Shown in pieces: positions 26,230 to 35,849 of a stretch of 64,000 nucleotides of DNA (position 1 is the stretch's first letter; every line of letters starts with the position of its first letter). The stretch covers positions 124,001-188,000 of the forward strand of contig NZ_FOKM01000001.1 in assembly GCF_900111905.1 (NCBI RefSeq), in the 5' to 3' direction. The notes beneath the pieces are model-generated. The model made no database searches and had not been told where the DNA came from. It worked only from the letters and a program-made list of their open reading frames with translations. The position numbers and the translations under genes are program-made. The DNA is from Rhizobium sp. NFR07. GTDB taxonomy: Bacteria; Pseudomonadota; Alphaproteobacteria; Rhizobiales; Rhizobiaceae.

Positions 26230-28155
26230 ATGATGAAGCTGAAACGCAGGGCGTTTCTGGCCGGAATGTCGGCTGTCGTCGTCATGCCCGCCCATACCCT
26301 ACTCGCTGCCGACTTCAAGGAAGCGGACAGCCTGAAACAGAAATCCCAAAGCGGCGCATTACCCCCCTTGAAGGATCGCCTGCCGGAAAGCCCGCTTGTG
26401 ATCAAACCGGTGGAGAGCGTCGGCCGGTACGGTGGCGACTGGAAGCTGGCACTCGTCGGCGGCGGCTCGTTATCGATGTTGTTCCGTTACCAGGCCTATG
26501 AGCCGCTGGTTCGTTACAATACCGACTGGTCCGGCGTAACCCTCAACGTGGCCGAGGCGTTCGACGCCAATGCCGACGCCACCCAGTATACGATCCGCCT
26601 GCGCAAGGGCATGAAGTGGTCGGACGGACATCCCTACACGACAGCCGATGTGAAATTCTGGTACGACACTATACTGACCGACAAGCGCGTTGCCGTCAGC
26701 GGTCAGGGACATTGGAAAACCGAAGGCAAGCCGGCAAAACTCGAAATCGTCGACGAGCAGACCTTCAAGGTCATCTTCTCGAAACCGAACGGGCTGTTCC
26801 CGCTTCAGGTGGCCTGGTCGAACTGGGACCACACGACACGCTGCCCCAAGCATTACCTCGAACAGTTTCACGCCGACTACAACCCGAAGGCTGACGAACT
26901 TGCCCGGCACCGCGGCTTCCAGTCATGGATCGCGGCCTTCCAGTCCATGGCCGGCATGCAGGAAGACAACACCTTCTTCCTCAACTCCTCCAAAAAACCC
27001 TGCCTCACGGCCTGGATGTTCACGATCGCGCCTGGTGAAAACACCGAGCGCGCCGTGGCGGAACGCAATCCGTTCTACTGGAAAGTCGATACCGACGGAA
27101 ATCAGCTGCCCTATCTCGACCGTGTCGTCTACCAACTGGTCGCCGACCCGCAGGTCCTGCTTTTGAAGGCCATGCAGGGCGAGATCGACATGATGGACCA
27201 GTATATCGGCACACCGAACAACAAGGCTGTTCTTTATGACGCCCGCCAGCAGGGCGATTACGATTTCTACACGCTGACATCGACCGAGGCCAACGTGATG
27301 AACTTCATGTTCAACCTCAATCATAGCGACCCGGTGAAACGTACGCTTTTCCGCAATCGGAATTTCCGCGCAGCGATGTCGACGGCGCTCGATCGACAGA
27401 TCCTGATCGACGCGGTCCTTGTCGGCCAGGGTACGGCGGCCCAGCCCTCGATCAAGCCGGGAGATCCGCTTTACAACGAGAAACTGGCCACCCAGTTTAC
27501 CGAATATGATGTAGACAAGGCCAATGCCATGCTCGACGAGATCATCCCCAAGAGGGATGGCCAGAACTTCCGCCTTGACGAACAGGGCCGCCGCGTCACC
27601 ATCATCTTCGAAATCGACCAGGCACGGGCGATCTTTCTCGACCTCTTCCAGCTGGCCATACCGATGTTCCAGGCCGTCGGCATCGACGCGCAATTGCGCA
27701 CGATGGACCGCTCCCTATGGGAAACGCGCGTACGGCAAGGCCGGGACTTTGATGCCACGGCGCATCAGTTCGGCGCCAATGGCGGCATAGCAGCAATGCT
27801 CGACCCCAGATATTATGCGCCGACCGACAGCAACGCGTTCTACGGACCGGCCTGGTCTCTCTGGTATGTCAATCCGACCCATGAGAATGCCGAGGAACCG
27901 CCGGAGGACACCAAGAAGCAACTGGCGCTCTACGACCAGTTGAAGACGAAGGCCGACCCGGCAGAACAGGCAGAGGTGATGAAACAGCTGCTCGCCGGCG
28001 CCGCCGAGACCTTCTATGCGTTCGGCATTTCCCTGCCGCCGGATGGCTACGGCATCGTCCGCAACAATCTGAAGAATGTGACGAAAACCATGCCGAACTC
28101 TTTCGGATGGCCGACACCTGCACCAACTATGCCGGAACAGTTCTACAAGACCTGA
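26230..28155 (+). CDS. ABC transporter family-5 binding protein 1 (Tat-exported)
   Basis: 641 residues; the ATG at 26230 follows GGAGGAG. The N terminus KLKRRAFLAGMSAV is a twin-arginine-type signal, with probable cleavage near LLAAD. The body is an SBP_bac_5 fold: WSDGHPYTTADVKFWYDT is the family hallmark, and VADPQVLLLKAMQGEIDMMDQ recurs in the paralogue at 31647. The family binds peptides, oligosaccharides or glycosides in the periplasm for Opp/Dpp-type transporters. Here no permease follows directly, so it presumably shares the set at 35850-39763. Adjacent glycosidases point to a sugar ligand. Confidence 0.9.
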   Translation: MMKLKRRAFLAGMSAVVVMPAHTLLAADFKEADSLKQKSQSGALPPLKDRLPESPLVIKPVESVGRYGGDWKLALVGGGSLSMLFRYQAYEPLVRYNTDWSGVTLNVAEAFDANADATQYTIRLRKGMKWSDGHPYTTADVKFWYDTILTDKRVAVSGQGHWKTEGKPAKLEIVDEQTFKVIFSKPNGLFPLQVAWSNWDHTTRCPKHYLEQFHADYNPKADELARHRGFQSWIAAFQSMAGMQEDNTFFLNSSKKPCLTAWMFTIAPGENTERAVAERNPFYWKVDTDGNQLPYLDRVVYQLVADPQVLLLKAMQGEIDMMDQYIGTPNNKAVLYDARQQGDYDFYTLTSTEANVMNFMFNLNHSDPVKRTLFRNRNFRAAMSTALDRQILIDAVLVGQGTAAQPSIKPGDPLYNEKLATQFTEYDVDKANAMLDEIIPKRDGQNFRLDEQGRRVTIIFEIDQARAIFLDLFQLAIPMFQAVGIDAQLRTMDRSLWETRVRQGRDFDATAHQFGANGGIAAMLDPRYYAPTDSNAFYGPAWSLWYVNPTHENAEEPPEDTKKQLALYDQLKTKADPAEQAEVMKQLLAGAAETFYAFGISLPPDGYGIVRNNLKNVTKTMPNSFGWPTPAPTMPEQFYKT

Positions 28156-28163
28156 CCTCCCGC

Positions 28164-28224
28164 GCGACGCATCGGACCGGTGTATGCCGTCACACAAGAC
28201 GGCGGGTGCCGGACCGAGCGTCGC
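28164..28224 (+). other. Compound stem-loop after binding-protein gene 1
   Basis: Outer arms GCGACGC (28164-28170) and GCGTCGC (28218-28224) extend inward through imperfect pairing (TCGG/CCGA). An exact apical hairpin GCCGTC-ACACAA-GACGGC lies at 28186-28203. No T-run follows. Such structures after binding-protein genes commonly stabilise that cistron's mRNA. Confidence 0.5.
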
Positions 28225-28343
28225 ATCAAAGCCGGCGGACCGCCGTCGCACCCACAGAAGCTCAGTTTTTACCTCCGTTCGGCGTCACGGGCGCGAACGG
28301 CGACGTTCGACCATGTCCGATATTCACGTGAAAGGATGCCTTG

Positions 28344-30455
28344 ATGCTCTCCAGCGAATTCCAGTTTCCCTATGGCGCCGTCTACTTCCGCAAATCGAAT
28401 CCGCCGACGGAACATTGGGAAAAAGACTACGCGACCGCCCGAGAAGACGGCCTGAATGTTTTCCGCCACTGGTTCATGTGGAGCGCCATCGAGGTGGCTC
28501 CGGGTGTTTATGACTGGGACGACTACGATCGCCAGCTTGATCTCGCGGCGAAAAACGGAATGAAGACCATCATCGCCGAACTGGTCCAGTCCATGCCGGA
28601 CTGGGCCATGCGCAAATATCCCGATGCCGTTCAATTGACCGCCGACGGTCGAAAGATGACGTTGAACATGGGGGTTTCCACTGCCACCGGCGGTTTCGCC
28701 AAGAATGGCGGCGGCGGCCTGACGCTCAACTGCCCCGAAGTTCGAGAAGTCGCCGGCAAATTCCTGACCGCCCTTGCCAATCGCTACAAGGATCACCCGG
28801 CGATCCTTGGCTACGATATCTGGAACGAATGCAATTATGCCGAGGACCTCGACTACAGTGAGTATTCCAGGGCCGCATTCCGGATCTGGCTGAGAGAAAA
28901 ATACGGAGACCTGAAAGCGCTGGCGCAAGCATGGTACCGTTATAGCTACGCGGAATGGAACGACATCCAGCCCCCGGCACAGATAGCAGCCTATCCGGAA
29001 TGCCTGGACTGGCTGCAGTTCAAACGGGACAATTTCTACGACCAGATGCAATGGCGCATTGACACGATCCGCGCCGTCGACAAAACCAACATGATCGCTG
29101 CACATGGCGTCTCCGGCGCCATTCCGGACATGGCTTCGCATGGCTGCGACGACTGGCTGGCAGCATCGAAAGTGGAACTCTACGGTTACACCTGGATCCA
29201 GGCGCGCAAGGGGACGGAACCCTGGAAGACCTGGTACGGCGTCGACATCAATCGCGCCGCTGCGCGTGGCAAACCATTCTGGCATGCGGAACGGCAGGCA
29301 GGCCCCTTGTGGCTGCAGCCGCAGGTGATCGGCCGCGACAAGGAGGACGGCCGTGTGGCCGAACCGGAAGACATCCGCATCTGGAGCATGATGTCCATGG
29401 CGGGCGGCGTGCGCGGCATGATGAACCTGCGCTTCAGGCCGCTTCTGGATGGCCCGTTGTTCGGCGCCTTCGGTGCCTACGGCATGGACGGCGCGCGCAC
29501 GACGCGTTCGCAGATGCAGACCGATCTGGGCAGATGGGCCAATGACCCGGGACAGTCGGAACTCTGGAAGGCTCGACCGGTCCGTGGTGAAATCGGCATC
29601 CTCGTGGTGCGGGAAACCCAGGAATGGGACTACCTCCTCAACCATGACCGCAGGGAAAAGCCCTATCGCGAAGCCATGTGGGGCGCCTTCCGCGGCTTCC
29701 TCGAAGCCGGATGGCAACCCGACTGGGTCCATATCGATGACATCGACGCATACGACACGCTCTACTTCCCCTATCCGATCATGTTCACATCGCAGCAGGC
29801 GCAGGCTCTCGCAGCCTGGGTGAAAAAGGGCGGAACACTGGTTGCCGAAGCCTGCCCGGGTTATTTCGGAGATCGCGGCCGGGTTGGCCAGATGCAGCCG
29901 AACATGGGACTGGACGAGGTGTTTGGTGCACGCCAGGTGGAGGTCGAATTCATGCCAGATATCGGCGACCGGATCCGCATGGACTTCAGCGGCGCCCAGG
30001 TGCGCGGCGGCGGCTTCCTCCAGTCATACGAACCGACAACCGGCAGCGAGCTCGGGCGATTTTCCGACGGGAGGATTGCCATTGTCGAAAATCGCTACGG
30101 CCAGGGACGCACGCTTCTCGTCGGCAGCAATCCTTCGGTCGGTTATTTTCAGACGGATGGCGGCGAGAATGCATCCTATTTCGTCAACGTGATGACTTGG
30201 TGCGGGCTCGAAAGACATGTGACACTGTCCAATCCTGCCCTATTCGCCCGCCTTCACCTGAACGAGAGGAGCGGATATCTCTGGCTCGTCAATCCCACCC
30301 GCGAGGATCAGCAGACAGACATGCGGTTTGCCGGCATGCATGACCTGCAGCAAGGCAACCGCGTCTTGTGGCCGGTTTCCAAAACCGCGGAGTATGGCAC
30401 ACTGACGGTGCCGGCACGGGACGTCGTCATTCTGGAATTGACGGACAGCCGATGA
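28344..30455 (+). CDS. GH42-like glycoside hydrolase (beta-galactosidase type)
   Basis: 703 residues, the usual GH42 size: a TIM barrel, then a trimerisation (glutaminase-like) domain, then a small beta domain. The barrel begins SSEFQFPYGAVYFRKSNPP. The likely acid/base glutamate is in GYDIWNECNY, and the nucleophile glutamate in FWHAERQAGPLW. FTSQQAQALAAWVKKGGTLV marks the second domain. No signal peptide, so the enzyme is cytoplasmic and cleaves an imported oligosaccharide or glycoside. ATG 28344 is chosen over the TTG one codon earlier. The linkage specificity cannot be told from sequence; GH42 includes beta-galactosidases and alpha-L-arabinopyranosidases. Confidence 0.85.
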   Translation: MLSSEFQFPYGAVYFRKSNPPTEHWEKDYATAREDGLNVFRHWFMWSAIEVAPGVYDWDDYDRQLDLAAKNGMKTIIAELVQSMPDWAMRKYPDAVQLTADGRKMTLNMGVSTATGGFAKNGGGGLTLNCPEVREVAGKFLTALANRYKDHPAILGYDIWNECNYAEDLDYSEYSRAAFRIWLREKYGDLKALAQAWYRYSYAEWNDIQPPAQIAAYPECLDWLQFKRDNFYDQMQWRIDTIRAVDKTNMIAAHGVSGAIPDMASHGCDDWLAASKVELYGYTWIQARKGTEPWKTWYGVDINRAAARGKPFWHAERQAGPLWLQPQVIGRDKEDGRVAEPEDIRIWSMMSMAGGVRGMMNLRFRPLLDGPLFGAFGAYGMDGARTTRSQMQTDLGRWANDPGQSELWKARPVRGEIGILVVRETQEWDYLLNHDRREKPYREAMWGAFRGFLEAGWQPDWVHIDDIDAYDTLYFPYPIMFTSQQAQALAAWVKKGGTLVAEACPGYFGDRGRVGQMQPNMGLDEVFGARQVEVEFMPDIGDRIRMDFSGAQVRGGGFLQSYEPTTGSELGRFSDGRIAIVENRYGQGRTLLVGSNPSVGYFQTDGGENASYFVNVMTWCGLERHVTLSNPALFARLHLNERSGYLWLVNPTREDQQTDMRFAGMHDLQQGNRVLWPVSKTAEYGTLTVPARDVVILELTDSR

Positions 30456-30508
30456 AATCGGTACCGCCCCACGACAGACAGCCGGTCACGCCGACGGTTC
30501 GTCCAAGG

Positions 30509-31504
30509 TTACGAGCCGCGTCGTGGGGCGGAAGATCTGCGTTCGACGATATCGAGCACGACCCGCACGGAGCGGGCCGGCTCGTGCGGGCGGCGGGGAC
30601 TGGCCACGCGCTCGAGCAGAAGCTGCAGCGCGGCCGCCCCCATGGCTTCACCGTTCACCCGAACCGTCGTCAGGGAAGGAGAAATCTGCCGGGCCGCCAG
30701 AAAATCCCCGAAACCGACAACCGTAAGATCCTCGGGTATCCTGTAACCGCGGGCCAGAAGAACGGAGACGACATTAAGCGCCAATCCGTCATGCGCGCAG
30801 AAGAATGCAGTCGGCAGACATCCCGCCGCGATCCTGCGCTGCAAAGCGTCGTCAAAGCCGTCCTCCGGCTCGAATTCGATCAGGTCGAGTTGCGCATTTT
30901 CGGCAATATCCATGACAGCACGCGCGCCATGATAGCGCTCGCGCCGGCCGCGATAGGACGGAAGATCGCAGACATAGGCGACATGGTGGTGACCGAGGTC
31001 CAAAAGATAATTCGCGACAGCACCCCCGGCTTCCCGGTCTGTTCCAAGCACGGTATCGATCTGCTGCAGCGGATCCGTCCAGCCGTGCTGCACGAACGGC
31101 ACCTGCAGCTTCGCGACCGCCTCGATCATGGCATGATCGAAATGCCCGATCAGCAGCATGCCATCACAATTGCGCGCCAAAGCGATAAGCGCATCGACAT
31201 CATGCGTCCAGCGCATCCGAACGCCAATGCCGAGGCGCTCGGCTTCCTTCTGAATGCCGCCCTGGATCCGCATATGCGTTTCGCCATTGACCTGGTCGAG
31301 ATCGCAAAACGCTACCGCCACTTCCCGGGTGCGATTGCTCGGCATAGGCCTGCTGTATCCGAGGCTTGCCGCGAGAGCACAGATCCGACTGCGGGTTTCC
31401 TCGCTCACGCCGCTTTTGCCGGCGAGTGCACGCGACACCGCGTATTTCGACAATCCCATTTCGTCCGCAAGGGAACGAATGGTCACACGATCTGTCTCGG
31501 GCAT
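30509..31504 (-). CDS. LacI-family regulator 2 of the glycoside locus
   Basis: 331 residues, clearly paralogous to LacI 1. Helix-turn-helix: MGLSKYAVSRALAGKSG followed by VSEETRSRICALAASLGYS. The effector domain shares IQxEAERxGxGVRxRWTH and PTAFFCxHDGLAL with LacI 1. It is convergent with the GH42 gene and divergent from binding-protein gene 2, with the conserved 22-base element in the gap. Near-identical DNA-reading helices but more divergent ligand domains suggest two inducers feeding one operator set. Confidence 0.92.
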   Translation of the reverse strand: MPETDRVTIRSLADEMGLSKYAVSRALAGKSGVSEETRSRICALAASLGYSRPMPSNRTREVAVAFCDLDQVNGETHMRIQGGIQKEAERLGIGVRMRWTHDVDALIALARNCDGMLLIGHFDHAMIEAVAKLQVPFVQHGWTDPLQQIDTVLGTDREAGGAVANYLLDLGHHHVAYVCDLPSYRGRRERYHGARAVMDIAENAQLDLIEFEPEDGFDDALQRRIAAGCLPTAFFCAHDGLALNVVSVLLARGYRIPEDLTVVGFGDFLAARQISPSLTTVRVNGEAMGAAALQLLLERVASPRRPHEPARSVRVVLDIVERRSSAPRRGS

Positions 31505-31560
31505 ACCTGCGCCTCCCCGCTACCGGTATAACAAGCTAACAAAAATCACATAAACATCAA

Positions 31561-31582
31561 CATAACACTTTACCTAACAAAA
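31561..31582. promoter_or_regulatory. Conserved element, copy 2 (LacI 2 / binding protein 2)
   Basis: CATAACA then CTTTACCTAACAAAA, 21 of 22 bases identical to the element at 26141. A shorter direct repeat, CTAACAAAA, lies at 31536-31544, and the palindrome TACCGGTA at 31521-31528. A GGCAATAA string follows both copies at a similar distance (about 42-47 bases), so a longer promoter block was duplicated. Confidence 0.6.
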
Positions 31583-31646
31583 TGACGATGTCACGCTACA
31601 CTGGCAATAACAAGCCATAACGAAACTTGAGCAAACGGAGGAGTTT

Positions 31647-33572
31647 ATGTTCAAGTTGAATCGCCGGACCTTCTTGGCCGGCACATCGGCCGTTCTTGTC
31701 CTGCCGGCATTGCCGGCGCTTGCGGCCGAATACAGGGAGGCCGACGGCCTCAAGGAAAAAGTATCGTCTGGCGCCCTGCCCTCGGCGAAGGACCGGCTAC
31801 CGGTCAACCCGCTGGTCATCAAACCGACGGAAAATGTGGGAACCTATGGCGGAGACTGGAATCTCGCGATCGTTGGAGGCGGTTCGCTTGGTCACCTGTT
31901 CCGGTATCAGGCCTATGAACCGCTCGTCCGCTACAATCCGGACTGGTCGGGTGTCACCCTGAATGTCGCCGAAGCCTTCGATGCCAACGAGGATGCGACG
32001 CAGTATACGATCCGTCTGCGCAAGGGCATGAAATGGTCCGACGGCGCGCCCTTCACCACGGCCGACATCAAGTTCTGGTATGACACGATCCTCACCGACA
32101 AGCGCGTCGCGGTGACTGGACAGGGACATTGGAAGACCGAAGGTAAGCCTGCAAAACTCGAGGTCATTGATGAGCAGACCTTCAAGGTAACATTTGCCAA
32201 GCCGAACGGCCTCTTCCCCCTGCAGATTGCATGGGCGGACACGGACCAGACAACACGCTGCCCCAAACATTATCTGGAACAGTTTCATATCGACTACAAT
32301 CCCCAGGCTGACGATGCCGCCAAGGCGCGCGGTTTTCAAAGCTGGATCGCGGCGTTCCAATCCCTGTCAGGCCTTCAGGACGCCAACACCTTCTTCCTCA
32401 ACTCATCGAAAAAGCCTGCCCTGACGGCATGGAATTTCTCGGTCGCGCCGGGGGAAAACACCGAGCGGGCCATTGCCGAGCGCAATCCGTTCTACTGGAA
32501 GGTGGACACGCAGGGCAATCAGCTGCCCTATATGGACCGTATCGTCTATCAGGTCGTTGCCGATCCTCAGGTCCTGCTTTTAAAGGCGATGCAGGGCGAA
32601 ATCGACATGATGGACCAGTATATCGGCACGCCGAACAACAAGGCCGTTCTCTACGACGCACGCGAACAGGGCAATTTCGAATTTTATGCGCTGACTTCCA
32701 CCGAAGCGAACGTCATGACGTTCATGCTGAACCTCAATCACAGCGATGAAACCAAACGTGCCCTTTTCCGCAACAAGGATTTTCGCGTTGCGCTTAGTCT
32801 CGCGCTGGATCGCCAGAGCCTTATCGATGCGGTTCTCGTCAGCCAGGGCACGCCGGGCCAACCATCCATCCGCGCGGACGATCCGCTCTACAACGAGCAG
32901 CTGGCGACACAGTTCATCGGTTACGACATCGAAAAAGCCAATGCCATGCTCGATGCCATCCTGCCCGAAAGAGACAGTCAGAACTTCCGGCTGGACGCCA
33001 GGGGCCGACGCCTTTCGATCATCTTCGAGATCGACCAGGCCCGCACGGCGTTTCTCGACTTCTTCCAGCTGGTCATTCCGATGTACCAGGCCGTGGGCAT
33101 CGATGCCCAGATGCGCACGATGGACCGGTCACTCTGGGAAACCCGCATCCGCCAGGGGCGTGATTTCGATGCCACGGTGCACCAGTTCGGCGCCAGCGGC
33201 GGCATCGGTGCCATGCTCGATCCCCGGTACTACCTCCCATCGGACAGCAACGCGTTTTACGCGCCCGCATGGTCGCTCTGGTACACGGACCCCTCCAATC
33301 CACGCGCAGAAGAGCCGCCGGAAGAAACGAAAAGGCAGTTCGCCCTCTATGACAAGCTGAAAAGCATGGGCGATGCGGCAGGCCAGCAGGAGATCATGAA
33401 GGAGATCATCCAGGGCGCCGCCGACAACTTCTATGTCTTCGGCGTGTCGCTCCCGCCCGACGGATACGGCATCGTCAAGAACAACATGAAGAACGTTTCG
33501 ATGACCATGCCGAATTCCTGGCCATGGCCGACACCCGGTCCGACGCGGCCGGAGCAGTTCTACAAGGTCTGA
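31647..33572 (+). CDS. ABC transporter family-5 binding protein 2 (Tat-exported)
   Basis: 641 residues, the same length as binding protein 1 and closely similar throughout; WSDGAPFTTADIKFWYDT and GEIDMMDQYIGTPNNKAVLYD mirror that protein. The N terminus LNRRTFLAGTSAVLVLPALP is twin-arginine-like. GGAGGAG precedes the ATG. It probably captures a related but distinct glycoside for the shared permease. The N-terminal LacI/binding-protein duplication suggests recent expansion of ligand range. Confidence 0.9.
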   Translation: MFKLNRRTFLAGTSAVLVLPALPALAAEYREADGLKEKVSSGALPSAKDRLPVNPLVIKPTENVGTYGGDWNLAIVGGGSLGHLFRYQAYEPLVRYNPDWSGVTLNVAEAFDANEDATQYTIRLRKGMKWSDGAPFTTADIKFWYDTILTDKRVAVTGQGHWKTEGKPAKLEVIDEQTFKVTFAKPNGLFPLQIAWADTDQTTRCPKHYLEQFHIDYNPQADDAAKARGFQSWIAAFQSLSGLQDANTFFLNSSKKPALTAWNFSVAPGENTERAIAERNPFYWKVDTQGNQLPYMDRIVYQVVADPQVLLLKAMQGEIDMMDQYIGTPNNKAVLYDAREQGNFEFYALTSTEANVMTFMLNLNHSDETKRALFRNKDFRVALSLALDRQSLIDAVLVSQGTPGQPSIRADDPLYNEQLATQFIGYDIEKANAMLDAILPERDSQNFRLDARGRRLSIIFEIDQARTAFLDFFQLVIPMYQAVGIDAQMRTMDRSLWETRIRQGRDFDATVHQFGASGGIGAMLDPRYYLPSDSNAFYAPAWSLWYTDPSNPRAEEPPEETKRQFALYDKLKSMGDAAGQQEIMKEIIQGAADNFYVFGVSLPPDGYGIVKNNMKNVSMTMPNSWPWPTPGPTRPEQFYKV

Positions 33573-33600
33573 CCATACGCATATGCATGCGCCATGGGGT

Positions 33601-33618
33601 GCCGGCAACACTGCCGGC
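33601..33618 (+). other. Hairpin after binding-protein gene 2
   Basis: GCCGGCA-ACAC-TGCCGGC, an exact 7-bp stem with a 4-base loop and no T-run, 29 bases after the stop. It parallels the structure after binding-protein gene 1 and may raise binding-protein mRNA relative to the downstream operon. Confidence 0.5.
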
Positions 33619-33656
33619 CTCGAGAGCTACTCCTATGACAACAAGTGGATGATGAG

Positions 33657-35768
33657 ATGCTTGAAGCAAGACGCCAGAATGTCGATACGCTGAGAACGCC
33701 TGAATGGTACAAGACGGCAACGCGCTGGTCGCAGCTGACCTTCGTCGAAGACGATCCGGAACGTTATGACCCGGCCTTCTGGATCGATGTTTTCAAGCGA
33801 ACGAAATCCAATGCGGTCTGCCTGAGCGCCGGCGGTTACATCGCCTTCTATCCCAGCGACATCCCCTACCATTACGTTTCCAAATATCTCGGCGACAAGG
33901 ATATTTTCGGCGCGCTCGTCGATGCTGCCCGCCGGCTCGACATGCATGTGATGGCACGCGTCGATCCGCATGCCATTCATGACGATGCAGCGCAGGCTCA
34001 TCCCGAATGGGTGATGATCAACGCCGATGGCACACCGCGTCGCCACTGGGCCTATCCAGATATCTGGATCACCAATGCCTACGGTTCCTACAACACCGAA
34101 TTCATGCCGGAAGTGGTCAAGGAAATCGTCCGCAAATACGATATCGATGCGATCTTTGCCAATCGCTGGCAGGGGCATGGTGTCGACTATAGCGAGGATA
34201 GCGCACGTCGTTTCAAGGACATGTTCGGCCACGACCTGCCGAAACAGGCAAATGCTGATGACCCGGCCTGGCAGGCCTGGCTGCAATGGCGCCGCCGTGT
34301 CCTCACCGACATGATCGCCCAGTGGGATGACACCGTGAAAGCAATCCGCCCGCATGCCAGCTTCATCCCCAACATGGCCGGCTCCTCGCTGATGGAGTTC
34401 GACCTTTCGGTGATCCGCAAACATTGCCCTTTCCTGGTTGTCGACCATCAGGGCCGCAAAGGTTTGGAACTCGGCTGGTCCGCAGGACGCAACGGCAAAC
34501 GTATCCGCGCCACTTTCCCGGATCGTCCGGTGGTTCTGATCACCTCGATCGGCCCGGAAGAGGAATATCGCTGGAAGGATGCCGTCACCACCCCGGAAGA
34601 GATGCAGCTGTGGATGAACGACGGCACGGCGCATGGGCTTTATGCCTGGTACACGAAGTTCAACGGTGTGGTGCCCGACAAGCGCTGGGTCGATCCGGTG
34701 ATCGATTCCTTCCACCTCCAGGCTGCGGTCGAGCCGGTTCTCGAGGCAACGGTCCCCACGGCCGAGATCGCGGTGATCGATCCCTCGACCACATTGCGAC
34801 ACTGGGCGCCGGAAGAACGGGGCAGTGCCGAAAAGCATGATCTCGGTTTTTATCATGCACTCGTGGAAGCCCGCATTCCGTTCGAACTCGTTTCCGATCA
34901 GGTTCTCACGCCCGAAAATCTCGACCGGTTCAAGGTTCTGGTGCTCGCCAATGCCACCTGCCTTTCCGATGCCCAGGTTGATGCCATCCGCGCCTATGTC
35001 GAACGCGGCGGCAGCGTGGTCGGCTCCTACGAGAGCTCGCTGAAGGACGAGAACGGCAAGAAGCGCTCCGATTTCGGCCTTTCCGACGTGTTCGGCGCCA
35101 GCTTCGTTTCCGGCCCGCGCGGCATCGTCAAGAACACCTATGTTTCCCTCTCGGGCGACCATCCGGTCAATGCCGGGTTCGACGGGGCGGAACGCATCAT
35201 GGGCGGCACGCGCCTCATCCATATCGACGCGGCCAATGACGCCCGCACGCCGTTCCTCTATATTCCGGATTTCCCCGACCTTCCCATGGAAGAAGTCTAT
35301 CCGCGTGAAGAGCCGCAGGGTGCCGCCGTGATCGCCCGCGAAACCGGAAAGGGCGGCCGCTCCGTCTACATTCCATGGAATATCGGCGAAATCTTCTGGG
35401 AGGTGCTGGCAGCCGATCATGGCAGGCTGATTGCCAATTCGGTGCTCTGGGCGCTCGGCAAGGCACCACGCGTCACCGTCACCGGACCCGGCATTATCGA
35501 TCTGGCCATTCGCGACAATGCCGGCTCCACAGCGGTGAGCATGTTCAACCTCAACAATCCGATGATGATGAAGGGGCCGATCCGCGACAATTATCCGCTC
35601 CCGGCCCAGACCGTCTCCATCGAAATCCCGCAGGGCAAGTCGCTGGAGAAGGCGTGGCTCACCGTTGCGGACAGGGCTGCATCCTTCACCATCAAGGACG
35701 GACGGGCCGAATGCACCGTGCCTGCCATCGATCGGCTCGAGGTTCTGCATGTAAGCTGGAAAGCATGA
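33657..35768 (+). CDS. GHL6-like putative glycoside hydrolase 1
   Basis: 703 residues; start at ATG 33657 (MLEARRQN) or the in-frame GTG at 33645. The first half is a TIM-barrel of the hypothetical glycosyl hydrolase 6 / alpha-amylase-like group (SAGGYIAFYPSDIPYH, VMARVDPHAIHDD, AHPEWVMINADG, IDAIFANRWQGHG). The second half resembles the GH42 trimerisation and C-terminal domains (YVERGGSVVGSYESS, VYIPWNIGEIFWEV). No signal peptide, so cytoplasmic. It is related to the protein at 42863, but its barrel loop lacks the cysteine cluster seen there. The activity of this family is not settled; a glycosidase on an imported glycoside is the best inference. Confidence 0.75.
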   Translation: MLEARRQNVDTLRTPEWYKTATRWSQLTFVEDDPERYDPAFWIDVFKRTKSNAVCLSAGGYIAFYPSDIPYHYVSKYLGDKDIFGALVDAARRLDMHVMARVDPHAIHDDAAQAHPEWVMINADGTPRRHWAYPDIWITNAYGSYNTEFMPEVVKEIVRKYDIDAIFANRWQGHGVDYSEDSARRFKDMFGHDLPKQANADDPAWQAWLQWRRRVLTDMIAQWDDTVKAIRPHASFIPNMAGSSLMEFDLSVIRKHCPFLVVDHQGRKGLELGWSAGRNGKRIRATFPDRPVVLITSIGPEEEYRWKDAVTTPEEMQLWMNDGTAHGLYAWYTKFNGVVPDKRWVDPVIDSFHLQAAVEPVLEATVPTAEIAVIDPSTTLRHWAPEERGSAEKHDLGFYHALVEARIPFELVSDQVLTPENLDRFKVLVLANATCLSDAQVDAIRAYVERGGSVVGSYESSLKDENGKKRSDFGLSDVFGASFVSGPRGIVKNTYVSLSGDHPVNAGFDGAERIMGGTRLIHIDAANDARTPFLYIPDFPDLPMEEVYPREEPQGAAVIARETGKGGRSVYIPWNIGEIFWEVLAADHGRLIANSVLWALGKAPRVTVTGPGIIDLAIRDNAGSTAVSMFNLNNPMMMKGPIRDNYPLPAQTVSIEIPQGKSLEKAWLTVADRAASFTIKDGRAECTVPAIDRLEVLHVSWKA

Positions 35769-35849
35769 TCCATGGGGTTCGCCCTTCAGCCTTGGAGGAG
35801 GCCGAAGGGCGTGACCTGAAGAGAAAATTCCGTGGGAGGAGAATTTGCG

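Noticed and set aside
33633..35750. About 700-codon minus-strand frame
   Set aside because: Exact shadow of the GHL6-like gene, with no domain motif or ribosome-binding site.
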